From Mesaphorura yosii (lineage: Eukaryota > Arthropoda > Collembola > Poduromorpha > Tullbergiidae), in the NCBI GenBank assembly GCA_009869945.1, contig WIXG01000084.1:186001-250000 (forward strand): a DNA stretch of 64,000 nt. Reading direction: 5' to 3'. Of the stretch, positions 12,301 to 27,300 are shown piece after piece. A program made the translations under genes and the position numbers. Below the pieces are notes generated by a model that saw only the letters and a program-made list of their open reading frames with translations, was not told where the DNA came from and ran no database searches. The stretch's first letter is position 1; each line of letters starts with the position of its first letter.

Positions 12301-15300
12301 TAGTCGTGCGCGACGTTTGGTTGGAACTTGGAAAAGTTGGGAGTTGTGACATGGCATGGCTCTTCCCATCATGCATGCGCACAATAATTTCATCGTGCGA
12401 TTATGAAAGAAAAGAAGTAAAAGTGAAGTTGTTCCATTGTTACAGCGCATGAAGTACTGGTTTTGAATGTGCGCGTTGCATATTGTTAAGTGGTGGTGAT
12501 GACGATGTATCATCGAGCAAACAAGACTTCAATTTTTTAATTCAGTTTTTCACGCGAATAAAAATTGAACGCGTTCTATTTTTTGAAAACCACACAAAAG
12601 TCAGGCGTCTGTGTGGCGTGAGCGCTGAGCCGGTCTGGTCGCATGACAAAATTGACCAACTGCTGCACCAAGTGGCAAGTGCAAGGGTAAAGAAATCTAA
12701 AAATGAATTATGGCCAAAGCCACGAGCAAAGGAGAAAAATGCCTTCCTGTGCCTTGTCTATTGCCGATTGCCAGGCTGTGGCTGCTCTTTAGTTTACTTT
12801 TGTTGATGCGTCTTGATAAGCAATGGTAAACTGCTGGCTGGCTGCACGACCGGCAGTGATGAGAAATTATCCCAAATTGAATTTTTTTTTGCATCTTTGC
12901 ATTGTAACCTGCAGACAGACAGACGGTCGCATCTCATCGTCGTATTATGTTCACATTATAATAAGCTGGGAATGCTTCAACAAGTCCATGATTTATAGTT
13001 AAGAGAACATCACATCTAGGTTACGAGAGTACGACTTTGAATACTTGAAATTGGATATGAGCTCTGACGCTCTGAGTTCTTTGTACGTATCTCGAGAAGC
13101 CGATTTTTGAGTTTTGACGGCATTCGCGCAGTGAATTCGAAGAGTTCCCAATTGTCATTTTTATTTATTATTTACGTTGAGCATTCAAATTTTTTATTGT
13201 CATTCCCATTGTTGTTGATATAATCTCTACGCACGGGCAAATTGCATGCAAACGCGAACGCACGCTTGATGGACAGAGAGACAGAATACGGTTAAAGTGA
13301 GAAGGCGAACAAAAGGAGGTTCGATCTGCGAGATGAGGGCAGGAGGCGCAGGCACTTTTCCGCAGTTTACGCCACGAGTAATTGAAAACATTGTTCGGCT
13401 GGTTGTAAAGCGTAATTTGCTCAATTTTCCGAGTTTATGAACTTGACATTTCTAAAATCTTGAATCGGCGTATTTTTGCTGCCATTTTTCTTAGCAATTC
13501 TTGGCAATTGGGTCAACAGCAAAACTGCGATGGATTTCTACTCTTTTGATCAGCCTTGTCTTTTGGTTTTTGGATACAATAGATTTTGACTTGACCCATG
13601 CTACTGTCACGTAGCTTATCGAAACTGGGCTTTCCCTGTCTCATTCTTGCTGTCCATTCCGTCTTATTACTTTAATAGCGACTGCACATTGCACATTGCT
13701 CTGATTACTGTCAGCTCAAGGCACTGCGCTGGCGCGGCACGCATCACACATGATTGAGTAATTCTGTACTTTCTATGTATTCTGCTTGTGTGTTGCGGTT
13801 TTATTGCATCTGACTTCTTCGCTTTACTTTTCCCTTCTGGTAATCGTGTTTGTTGATTGTTGACAATGTGAGCGAGTTTATGTTTAGTGTGTTATTTAAA
13901 ATTGACACACCAAATTAAGCGACAACGCGAACGCCGAACACAAAGCAAAGCGGTGCAAGCCGAAGTCCTCTGCGAGTGCCGCCGTGCGCGACAAAGAGTT
14001 ACGCCTACACGCCACGTTTGCCTCGGCTTCTTTGATCTGCGGCGGCAGCAGCAGCGTGATTTTGTGCTCGTGTTTGAATTAAAATTAAGGATTTGCAATT
14101 TACAAGTCCTAAATCGGGGTGCTTTGATTCTGCAATGCTGCAATTACAATTACGTTGGCAAGAACAATATGCTCTAATCCTGCCCTGCCGTTTGTGAAAC
14201 TAAATTATTTTGACAGGGCAGCGTCCTAAAGTTGCCAAACAAGAAGTAATTAGCAGTCATGTAATTAAGTGGCCGCATCATAAAAAGTGTTGGACTAATT
14301 AAAGGTGTTTAGTCGTTCAGTGTTGTGTTTATGAGTTTTAATTCAGGGTGGAGAGAAATTGAGAGTCATGATGTAATAAGCACGTAGGACGAATAAGGGT
14401 TAATAAACGTTTTCACTTGCAAAAACTCGGCATGGCCGGAGCTAGGCTGCGTACCGAATATGAATTGAAATGTGTGCCGTACCAAAATCATTGTTACGCA
14501 TGTTCACATTCGAGTTTCGCGTACTCGACCCAGCCACAGCTGTCTGCCTGTCATTTTCAATTTAATTTGCACGTTGAGCGCTCCGCTCTTGTGCTCTAAC
14601 TCTGACTGAGATGGTATTTATCGTTATCGCTCTCGATCTGCTCTGCCGCCTTGAGTCTGATGACGCTGATTATGGAAGTGGGTGATGATGAATGAATATT
14701 GCAATTGTGAAGCAGATTGCAGAAATGAGATGATCAATCTTTGACACATGGGCATAAATTAAGTATTGGATATTGCTTGATTTCTGATTTTTCAAGCGAA
14801 AGTTTGTCTATTGGCTATAGTTGGTCTCATACTGATTGATCACACGTGAATTTGGTAAGAGTGATACGAATTTTGAGTGATAAGGGCATAAAGTCTTGAC
14901 CAATAAGGAATTTGTCCTCTTCGTGGCTCTGCTGAAACAGCGTCAGTACTTGTGTGATGCCATGCAAAATTGATTGTCATGATGATCCTTGCAGTCGAAT
15001 CAGCCCAGCAATCATCAAGTTCATTCATTAACTCGTAAACCCTGCAGTCTGAAGCTTGAATTTTGACAAGTCATTGGACACAGCTGAGAGCTGAGCCCAG
15101 AGTTGTGTCATTTTGTCCTCATTGGAATTAGAATTACGGCGCTGGGTGCTGCTGCGTCGATGCTAATGACTGATGTAACTGATGTTAAGTGGTTAATTGC
15201 CATGAAAGCTCTGTATGGTAAATCCGTTCTTATTCGACACAGACACAGAATCATTTCTATAGCCATTATTGTGAGAACTATGAGCCATTTTCAGAAAATG

Positions 15301-18300
15301 CACAATACAGCAAAGCACAGAAGCAACACGAAAGAGATTAGCCATGAATCCTTTTGCAATAAATATTGAAAATGAGAAAAGGAAATAAGCCCTGCATTAT
15401 ATCACTGCACTGTTCCGTTAAACGGGAATTATTCGCTCCACTTTTAACTTTTATCATTTGTGCAGTATTAAATTAGTGACAGGGCGACAAAACGCGATAC
15501 GCGACACAGCGGCCAGTACTCAATGCAGTGCTCTGTGAAGATGGGATTAAAGTCAAGAATTAGAAACTGCAGTAACAAAACTGCAACTTTCGCAATTCGC
15601 AATCAGGAAAATCGCCAGCCTATATGAGTCGACAGAAATAAGGAAATTTTGCTCATATTAATCCGTTCACGTAAATTGTCATTGTCAATTGTCCACTGCA
15701 TCGTGGAATTGGACACATTTTCATTTCTAATGCACAATGAGCGATCGATTCTGCGCATTGTCCATTAGCAAATGAGATCAGAACCAAATGCGAAATGCGA
15801 CTTTCGTGCCCAAAAGCGTAGCCCGGCTTGGGCTTGAATGAAATGATTTTGAAATCTAATTATTGTCTCGATCCTTAATGCACTTTTGCAGTCGAGACTG
15901 AGACGAAGCAGGGTAATAAATGATAATGACTAATTGAAAGATTCATTATTGAACGAATGCCCCATTATGATTAGATATTGGAATTCTTGGAGATTAATTC
16001 ATTCATATAGTTCCAATAAAACCATTAAACACTAAATCCATTTCATCGAAGGCGAAAGTTATTTGGCATTCCACGATCGATTCATCATTGATTTGTGATT
16101 GTGAGTCAGCAGCTCACAGTGGCAATAATGCATGCCCCGCGCAACGCAATGGTAATGATGATATTAAAAGTGATAAATGGTCTTATTGTTAAACGCCTAA
16201 GCAAAACATGTATAAATGTTATGTCATAACATTTCGGTACAAACAGACGGCTGAATGGAAGACAAGTTAAGTAGTTCTCAGCACAGTGGCCATTGAAAAT
16301 TGGAATTGAATTAATGAAATTGTATGAATTCTTTTGTGGTGCAGCGCAACTCAATTCATTATCGAACTCGAACGAAGATTAGCATTTCAAGAGTCTCAGC
16401 GAGCTCAAGTCGTCATCAAATATCATCGATTGCCAAAACCGTGCCATTTTGTGTACGACTTTCTTGTCACGTCGCGTCAGCTTAGACTGCCACTGGCTGG
16501 GCTTTCGCCTCTCGCCATTGTTCATTGAGGTGACATGCTTTTGGATTTGGATTTCGCGAATTTGCGATTAATTGATCTCAGCGTCGCGTCGCGTCGTGTT
16601 GTGCAGAGTACTTGGCTTTGGATTGATTGGAGTTCTGATGCTGATGGTCTCTCGCCATGTGAGTAAAATCCAATTTACAGAGTCACATGTGCTCTCTTTC
16701 TGGCTTGGCTGGCCAGCGATTTCCCCGCCGTTGCGTTATGTTGTTTCGCTATTTGTTTAATGATGTGATAATTGATTCAGCACAAATATTTATGTCAATC
16801 CAAGTGGTGCCACATTCAATTAAAATACCTGTATACGTGTTCTTAAACTTAAGCTCGGTAGTCAATACTTAAATTCCTGCCTAAATTTTCGGTGGTTTTG
16901 ATTTAGTTGACTAACATTAACACGCGCCGAGCAGTCGCGGGCTGCTGAATACGTGCCAATTGTGTGAGGTTGTTGGTCTGATGCTCTAATTGATTGAATT
17001 TCGGATTACATTGTTCTATAATGCGTGCACCCGTGTGCGTTGGCTTTATACTGAATATTCAAAATGCACTGCACAACTTTTGATTTCATTCTTTTACACT
17101 TTACTCCACACGTTCTGCTTCATTCTTTCTTCGAGAATCGTGAATTTATTCTTTATTTACGCGGTGCGGCAGCAGCGGGAGCACTTATGCGCTGTTAAGC
17201 TAACAAATCATTATGACATTGGGCAACAATGGTTTTTTAAGATTTTATGTAAAATTAAAACCTCGCACTCGTCCCTTGGTCAATAAAATTTCACAATCCA
17301 TTCAGCCGCTCCAAAGCCCCGCGATTCATGTTAACAATTAAGTTACACGATGAATATTAAACAGTTTACACGAACGCAGGCTGTGAAGAATGTCTTATTT
17401 GCTGGCACTAATTGTTGGACTGTTGGCGTTCCAAGAACACGCGCTCGGTATTAATAACCCGAGACCGTGCTATTATCGCAGCAATTAAGGCAATAATCAC
17501 CTCTCAGCTGCGATATTTGAGCAATTATAATATTTTGGTAACTTTTGAGGATTATTGTTATTATTATTAAACGAAGACAGCAGGGAGTCGGCCGGCCCAG
17601 CGTCGGCTGTAATTGTGTAGCAATTAAATGAACAGTGAGAAGGCTAACATGTAATTGTTACGCTTATTATTGGGCCCCATTTGGTACGTCACCATCAGGC
17701 GCCATGCCTGAATAAGTAGCAACAGCCAGCAGCAGCACAACACTTGAGACTGACATGAACATTATGATATAATAATCCACTTATCAATTATTTCATTTTC
17801 AATGAACAAAAGGAGTGCAAAAATGAAGAATTGGTTTTCTGAAAAGATGTGGCAAAAGTAGCAGGCCCCAGAGTGGATTGCCAGAGTTAGGCCAAGGCGC
17901 TCCCAAATGAAACAATTTGAGTATTGAGTCCAGCTTCAGCGTTCGGCCTTGTGAATTGTGATATTAATCGCTAAAAGGACTTAAGGAGCCTGCAGTCGAG
18001 CTGCTGCTGCCGTTATTATGGCTGGCACAGATCACCTAACCCACTCTTTACTGATGTTATAATTACATAACCCAGCAAGACATGATGATTGATACTCCTA
18101 GAGCTTAATACCAAATATAATTCGTATTGTTTTGTTAGTGACTCACTTAATTCAGCAATTCACGAACTCGTCCTTCATCCGAGAATTACGAATTGAGAAT
18201 GCCATACCAAGCCCAGCCGCCAAGCATTGTGTTAGTCTGGGCTCGCGAATTGCGAATTTTGAATTGCCAATCCGGCATGGCGTGGCATGCGGTCACTGCA

Positions 18301-21300
18301 GAGCAGACCAGAACTGACATGATAATGATAATGATAATTGAGGCTGTTCGACAATCATGATTACAATAGCAATTAAAATCGTAACGTTTTCGCTGCTCCG
18401 TGCTTCGTGGACAATCGCACTCGCGTACTGAGCCATGAATGGCAGCATAGCACAGCGCATGAAAAGATCAAGGTTTAGGCTTGGACTGAGTTCGCCTTCG
18501 CCAATTGCCAATTCGTTTCTCAGTCGGAGCATTGAAGATTGAATGAGAGATCGCGTTGATGAAATGTCAATAAAGCGGCCCAGCGAACGAGTGCATTTGA
18601 ACTTTCAAATCTGCCAGAGCCAAAGTCAAATTCTCAAATGTCATTGCCTTTAAGAAATCACATCCCAGCGCAATTCGTAAATTGATGGAAATCTGCGTGT
18701 ATTGAATTCGATTTACGTTTGCGTTTCCCATTTTGATAAGCCGCAAGAAGGAACAAGAGCAAAGAGTTGTTGATTGCTATCTTTATTCATTACCAACGCA
18801 AGTAATAAAATAGTATCAATACAGAATCTCTTTCGCATATGTTTGATTTGAGTGAGGCCGACACAACCACAATTGAATGAAATTGCGTTCGATGTAGCGT
18901 GGACGCATTTAATTTATTTCCTCGGGAAAGTTTTCTATTTTCTGTCGATCGTAATTGCTCATATTAACGTAAATGATACTCTTCACTAGAAACTGCATCG
19001 CATCCATCAAGCACCACGTTCAAGAGGTTAGTATTTCAAGAATTAACTTGTGTGAATGTGCTAATGGCTGGCTGCATAATATTGTAACTGATTATGATCT
19101 ATTAAGGTAAATTAAGGATTTGTGTACGGTCAATCTCGTTCTTGAGTCGATGGTCGATGCTCGGGGCTCAAGAGCAATAATCGCAATCGCAGTAAGCTTA
19201 GTCGAGTCATAATTTCATAATATTTATCTGAACTGGCAACAAACGAGTGACTGATTAGCCTTGAGGGGTTTAAATAGAAATTTTGTTTTCGTTTCGGCAT
19301 GCTGAGGCCATGCGGCGCAATGCGGCATGTGCAAATTTTTTGCAATAAGTGGGTAAGTCAGTCAAGTCCTTTAATTGTATTAGCAGCTGCAGCGGCAGTG
19401 GAAGAAAACTTCATCACTTTGATTTATTGTTCTGATTATGATAATAAGTGCACGGCACGATGATGAAATGCACGGCTCGAGTGGAAATCAAGGAACAGAT
19501 GTAAACTCACGCATTTGTGTTTGTATCCAAGCCGAGCCGACTAGACTGCGACTTTTACAAGTTTCATTTTTCATTTCATAGTTCGATAAATCTTGACAGG
19601 GTGTGAGTGCCGTAGCCATTGCGTTGCTGCTGCCGTGCTTGCATGCACGAGAGCCGGTTTTAATTATAGCGTTCACTGCTGCAAGTGCACTGAGCAACTT
19701 CTTGAAAGTTAACAAGATGTTATTATAAAATAATAAATCTGCACTGCCATAATAATCGTAATCGTCAATCAGGAATAAAGCGCGCTAAAGATGGAAAAGG
19801 AATTGTGTTGCGGTGGCGGTGGTCGTAAGAAGCCGAAGCAATGAATTTTAATTCATTCATTCGTTTCATTATTAATTTATTTCGCCCGTAATTCATGCAA
19901 ATAATAAAATGTGTGCCATGCCATGCCGTGGCTTGGTTGATTACTAGTTCATGATTTGTATTTCGTGGGATTTGACGCAGTGTGCGGGAAGTGGACATTT
20001 ATTGTCGACATTTTATGATTTAGTGTACCAAATGCCAATTTATTGCGAGCATTGTTTTAGTGGCACGTAAAAGCAAATACTCATTTGTACGATGTGCGGA
20101 AGGCAATATGAAATAATTGTTTTAAAGAATGCACGGCAAAATCTGCAAACTTGATTTTTAGGAGCAAAAATTGGCGATGTGGAACAAAGAAAGAAGGCAG
20201 GAGGCAGATTTTCGATGGCTTCTGCAACTCGTAAACTTGACTGGATGGTGTATGAATCGTTTAATTCGAGGCAACGCTAAATATACATCGCTTGATGCGC
20301 CGGTGAGCGTGCGCGTATGACCAACAACATGACACGAACATGAGCACGGTAATTCGTATTCTTAATGGAAAATGCCTATCATTATCTGCGCCAAGGTGCT
20401 TGAAGCTTGTGCTGAGTCGTTGAATGGTCATCATTCGTTTGCTTTGCTTTTCTGCTGACAAGACATTTAAATTGGGTTTGCATCTGGTGTCGACTGGGTC
20501 GTTGGCCTACTATTATATGATTGTTGTGTATGGTTTCTTTGAATTACGAGTCCTGAGCGAGCATTATTAGTTTTAATTTGAAATGTCGGTCGATGCCATG
20601 CCGTGTGACTTGTGCATGGATGGATGTGGCATGTGGTTCATCTTCGATGCTTAACTTCAGGCCCTTCGGTTACTTAATGTTAAAAGCTTGTAATTTGCGA
20701 TTGTTGCCTGATTTAATGATGGAATTTTACGATTCCAGTATTACGCAATACTAACGTGTCAGATACTTAGATGCCAGGGCGAGGATTGCCTTGTAATTTC
20801 ACACATGTTGGTCACTCCTAATAGCCCTTCATAAATTGATTGGGCACAGTCAATTAGTACAATTCATTAGCACCTCACTTACTACTGCAAGGCAAGGTGC
20901 AACGATTGAGAAAGAATGATGGGAATCGGACCGGATGCTAGTTGGCTCTCTTCTGCGGTCGCATCTTCCCTCAATTGGGTTAATTATCAAACCAAATGAG
21001 CCCCAAATATTAATCTGTCCGATAATTGAGTTATTACGATTTACGAGCATGACGATTTAGAATCTGTCCGTCGATAATCTGGCAGCGTTAGTTGCTTAGC
21101 TGTAAGTGTCGAACCAACTGCCACAACAAAGATCACAATTATTCTGCCTTTCACGTCTTATCTGTCGGCGTGATCTAAAATAAGAGTTTTTAAAACAGTT
21201 CTCTCAATAAACAAGTAACAAGGCTCGAAAACATTACTATTACGATTACAATAACTCTGTTTCTGTTACAATACGTCGTTACGCATTTTCACAAAAGAGA

Positions 21301-24300
21301 GTTGGAAAGGAGTCTCTAGCTTAGCTTTAGCTGCACGAGGCACGGTGAATGATTTCGTCTCTCCACACGGAAGTAGAAAGAGGCAGAGATTCAGAAGATT
21401 TATAAAGGCATTATTATTTTAAACCTTTCTCACCATGCCATGGCCGTGTCCATTGCTCTTTGTAACTTTGTTCTGACGGATTACCGTACGTTGCGCCTTG
21501 CAATCAAAAATATATTAAGTCATTTCAGGCATTCGCATTCTGACAGCGGACTAGGCTAAGGTAAAAGATAAATACTAGACACATGAAAACAAGAATAAGA
21601 ATGCCATTGCCAGCTTACAATTATTGCTATTGCATTGCTTGCCATTGCGTTTAATTTATTTGCGATTGCGCTTTAGTGTATGACTAAAACAAATAATGCT
21701 AGATACACACGAAACGACGGAAAGGATAAGGTAAAAGGTTCATGCACTTGTGCATCAGAAAGTCAAGAAATTGCATTGTGCGAACTGGTTGACTGAATTT
21801 AAGCTGCGCTCTGCGCTTGTTCGTTTTTGGCGTAAGTACGAATGAAATAAGGAAGAAAAGCTACAAGCGTTTTTAAGAGCAAGTGCAAGGCAGCGCATCG
21901 TATCTGTATCTTAGTCTGTATTGCGTTTTCACATTACTCTGCTCCAATTTCACATACAACGGAAGTCATCAGAAAAACTACGGGGCAAAAAAAAACACGA
22001 AAAAACTTATTTATTGCGTAAGATTAAGAAGGGTCAGAGAAGAAGAGCATTTTTTCGAATAAATTATAAATATTTATAATTATGGCATGGCGGAAGGTGT
22101 GTGTGTAACGGGAAAGGAACAAACATAAATTACGTGCGCAGATTTGTTCCGTTGCCTTCCACTGTACTGGCAGCGTCTGGGATCTGCGATCCAAAGTGGC
22201 CGTTTTTTTACTAATCACAACAAAAATGAGAAAGATGCGCTGGCGCTGGCTCTTTTATTCTCCTGGGACTGGGACCAAGCTGATAAATACACAATCCATG
22301 CTGTGAACATTTTTCGTATTTTTGACACATGCCTTTTGTATGAGTAAGCAAAGGGAATCTTTTCTTTTGCTTCCTCCGTATTTAGTATTTAGTTCAGTGG
22401 GCAAAGATTTATCGTGATAATGATGATCGCGAATCGCCTAAGGTTCCGGCTCATAACTGTATTGAATGAATAATTTCTTAAACAAATGCATGTGAGAGTC
22501 TCCAAATTGGAGCACACTACGAGCAAATTGCTGAGAGATCAGAGAGCAATCACGAATCATGGTTTGGCTTCATTTCATGACTTCGTAACGTTGATTTTCG
22601 TTTCGTGTGATTGATTGGCTGGATTCAGGACAGGATTCTAATTTCCAAGTCTAATGTGAACACGAATGCGGACGGCATCATAATAAATCATAAACACGAG
22701 ACGCGGAGGATGTCGTGTGCTTACTGGAAGCATGACACTGACATTCGCAGTTATGTTCACAGTCACCGTCGCAGAAACTAATTGGCAGAATTCTTGTAAT
22801 GATTGGCTTCCTGTGTGCTCTGCGCTGCACGATTGACTCTAATGACTTAATAGGGTTGGTTAGGTTCAATCCGAGCTGGCTGAGATGAGATTTATTGCAG
22901 TACACGAACCTCATTACTCATGGCAAGAGCACGACACAACGGTTGAGACACAAAATAACAATGTGAACACATGTTATTATGCTCTCGCTCGTTCGCTGTT
23001 CTCTTTCACCTTAATTGCGATTGACATTTTGGTTTAACCACAAAAACATGTAATTTTTCTGTAATAATCTCGTCTCCGCTCTTAACGAGACGAGACTTTG
23101 CTTCGGGCGACTGATTTGTCTTCGCGAGTGAAAACCGACTCGCATCGCAGCCCATTAAAAGGAGAGATTTGCTGCTGGAATTTAGTCTGCTCGTAATAAT
23201 TCTTCTTATGTCATACGAGTGTCATTGTGTCATAAATTCATGTAATCCGTGTGTAGTGTGCATGCATGCGTTTTTTGTGCGCGTTCGCGTATTTACTTTC
23301 TGTCTTCTATTTTAATGAAATTGATATGCATGTGAGGGCAAGGGCATTTCTTCCAATGCAAGACAAGGCCGAAAGGTCACTCCGTACAAATCATGACAGA
23401 GTGTGAGTATGAGCATTGTTTACGCTCTTTTGTCCATAATTTATTCGAATACGAGGCCTAGCTGCAGACAATGTGCAATGGCAATGACAATGTCAAAAAT
23501 ATATCGCTTGCGCTCGTATTATGAATTGGCTCGGGCATTGTTGGTGTTATAATTTTGGACGTCTCACACTGAAAGACTGGGCTTCTATTCAGAACGATGA
23601 CATGTAAGATGTAAATGTGAATAAGAACAAGGCAGCTGTCCGTCTCACTAATTATGCGTTATCCTAACTAATTGGCATTGACAACTGGCTTCGCCATTCG
23701 TACTGCACTGTTAAAAGATTCCGAGCAAGATTTTCTGAGGAAATTGAATTTTGAATCATATTTGATATGGTTTGGGTTTTGCCACTGAGCATGTGCGAAT
23801 GCTTTGTTATTTCCTTTGAACCAGAAAGCATTTAACTCGAAATTACGATTAACTGCCTTGCCTTTGCTGTTGCTGCATTTTCTTCAGCAATCGGTTTGGC
23901 ATGGCCGCCCTTGTGCTGCCCATCAAAATCAGTCCGTGTGGCCGGAAATCTTTCATATATACTTAGCATTAGCACCATGCGTGTGCATATTCTTATCCTT
24001 CAATCACGACATAATGCACAATTGTTGGAGCGTGCATCTTGGCTGGCTTTGTGCTCTGTATCGATACAGGTATTTATTACCTCCAATTTACTGTACTTCT
24101 GCCCAAGTACTGTTAATTGCTGCACGTACATTTTCCCTTCCATTTGAAGCAGGACGATTATTAAGTTGTCAAAATACAACAAAGCAAGTAAAAGTCTCGC
24201 ACGAAGAAGTTATGCAATTTTCCCGCATATTAACTGAAATCTCAACTATTCTGGTCTAATCTTGTACCGTATGCATTCAAAATTGAATATTGACACGTTG

Positions 24301-27300
24301 CGTATTTCGTATTGACGGCCACAGCTCAAATGTCATTCATTCATCATCGTCATCGCCAATTTGATTGTTACTAGACCATGTGACTCGTTTCGTTTTCTTT
24401 CGCACACAATAATGAAGAATTGAAAAATGAAAGACAAATTAAAGGCAATCAATCTTCCCTGCATGGATATGGAATCTTTGTGGCTCCGTGCATTATTATT
24501 TTTAATTGGCATGTTGCTAACTCTGATTAATGTATTTGATGAAGCACTTACCCGAAATATTTGACTGCTCACGCACACACACAACGGCACTCACGACTAA
24601 ATCAGCGGAGTGTTGAGGGTTGAACGTCCGTACTTTGACTTGCCTTCGTCAATGCGCTCAAAATTAGCACACGTTAATTTGCTTTTAATTATCTGTTTAG
24701 CTACGCGTACGCGTTCGCCACGAGCAATGCAGCAATGTCACATGCAAAATGTTCCGGTGCTCTTACGTAACAATAATAATGACCTAGCGAGCCTAAATGG
24801 TGTACCGTGTTGTTGCTATTTCGTTGGCCTTTACGTTGCCTTGCCTTTACGTTGACGCGTGCCTGGCGATTCGCGTGAGAACAATGAAATCTGAGATATC
24901 AATCTATAATTGCTGAATGCAGTTGACTGACTGACACTTTTTTGCACTTACGCGACGGCTACGATGATTATCGCAGTAGAGTAAAAGTACGGGACTTGGT
25001 CAAAACACCTTGTTACATTTTCTTGAGCCTGGTAGCCTGATTTATGTGAGTTTATGCCCGACGCTGTTGGATTTTATGAACTTCACCCGAATTATGAGCT
25101 TTTAATAAAAGTTATTTGTTTCCTCGATACCACATTGCACAAGTACGCTGTAGAAAGTTCGGTAAAACTGTTTCGGCACACACCAGGCCACAAAAATGTT
25201 CCGTGACTTTTCAATTGAGTTGTTGGTTGCTCGGACACTTGAAACGATCTGCTTTCGCGTTTATCTTTTCGTTGAACGAACGCCCAAACTTCTGTCAGTC
25301 TGTCTCTTTCTGCCCCTCTCATAACAATGTGAACGGTACGCGTGATACGTTTGTTCGGCTTAACCAAAATCTTCAAGTGTGAAGGAATGAGCCAGCTTGC
25401 AAGCCGCATTGCATCGAGGTAACGAGTATAGTGTAAAGTCGCGGTAGCAAAGCAAAGATTCGTTCGCAGAACTGCACCACTCTCAGCCTCTCAAATCTCA
25501 GCGTGCGAAGTGACTGCGCCTCTCTTTGAATGCGTGCCGTTAAAAGTTAAAATGCGTGCCACAGTCACAACTGTGCAACAATCAACAATGCAACGTCAAC
25601 GTGAGATTATACTAGCTACTGAAGTATTTTTAAGATCTTGCCGAAAAATTACGTACGCCTTGCCTTACGTTACGTGCTAATCTTTTTGGGACGATGCAAA
25701 GCAGCGGCAATTCGGCAACTCTTTGCTGGACTTTAATTCATAAATCAAAATATTCTCCTGAGCCAATTCCGCTTTCTATTCTCCTTCGCACCACTGCGTG
25801 AGTGATTATGATTGCGATTAGATGCACGGCTTCACTAGATTGTGGGTTTTGGCCGTTTTGGACTGCGGCGCCTTGTGGGCTTAAAAGATTCCAGCAGCAG
25901 AAGCAACCGCAAGCAGCAATAATTGCATTAAGAAAAGTTGTGAGCAATGAGCACAAAAGGGATTGGAAAGAAAGAGAATTTTAGTAACTTCATGCAGAAT
26001 GGGATTACGAAACCGTAAGTTACTTTTTGTAGTCGAAATTATAATCGGACAGAAATATGATGCATTGCAATTACAGGCACTGCAGTGCAATTAAAAGTGA
26101 ATCTTCTGACGGTAAGTCAGGCCTCGGATTTACGGCTAGAACTGCGAGATTTTAATTTATACACAAGGGCATGACACTTGATCTATTGATCCCGTGTTCC
26201 CGGTGTGATGTAACGTCATTATCATTATCACATGGCAGTGGCAGTGACGGACTTTGTTGTATTACTTCTCAGGCTCAAACTGTTACTGAGTTACGGAATT
26301 GACATTGTAGGCATTGTGTAATGTGTGTAATTGTGATCTCGATCTCTTTTCAAGAAAATCCTGTAAATCTTTTGAGCCATTGCGGGCTGACGTTGAGCGC
26401 GTCATTTGTTCAGATTTGCGGATTGCAGAGTTTGTCGAACTCTTCCACAGGATGAATTTGATATGCTACGATTTAATTACCATTACGGCAAATGTCTTGA
26501 GCAGGTAAACAAAAGCCAGTAAGAAAAGCAAAGAGCAAATAATCGTTCAGTCACAGCACACCTCAACGGATTCTGCGTTGGTTTTTCCGAGTAACCTTAA
26601 ACTTGGTGGTGGCGTGTCGTGGTTTTGAATGAGAAGACGGATCCGAGTCAGTTCAAGCACAAAATCACGTCTCGGTGTGGTAAAATAAATCTCTTCTGAC
26701 AGATTACCTGACTGAAGTTGACAAAAATGACAAGAGCTGAGCAAATATTTGTGGTTTCGTTGCGGAAAGGAAAAGTTGTCATACTAAGCCGTCTTCGTTG
26801 CATTTCTGGAAACCATTAATTAAGTCTTTACCTGTCTACAACAAATACGCCATACACGTAGTACAGCTTTCTCAAGCCAAGCCGAGAATGGGCAATTTAT
26901 ATTCATGATTCGGTCGTAAATCATCTTTATGCATACACACTTGTCTCTTGTATCTTGTTTAGCTTGCTGCCTGCTGTAACGCAACGCAACGATCGTTTTC
27001 GATTTTTAATTCTTTCATCTCCTTACAAGACCGCTGTTTCGTTTCCTTCCTGCCTTCCTTCTTTCATCCGCTGATGCTGATTTACTGCGTATGCTGTAAA
27101 GTAAAGGGCTTCTGTGTAGTCTCAAACATCTTTTTCGACTTCGGCTGCCGTGATTCGAAATTTAATGAATGAACTGCGCGCGGCTCGTGACTGCGGGTAG
27201 AGTGTTAATCCTGAATTATTTCGTATTACCCAGCGCAGCACTCAGCACCCTGCCTGTATTCCATTCCATTTTGCAATCTTAATCTGAATTGAATAGTCAC

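Noticed and set aside
12076-12513. Minus-strand frame of 145 codons in the gene desert
   Set aside because: No domain, no plausible splice context, and irregular composition. It is what chance gives in a long non-coding stretch.
23804-24259. Plus-strand frame of 151 codons, hydrophobic
   Set aside because: It starts at TTG, has no recognisable topology or family, and has no promoter or poly(A) context.
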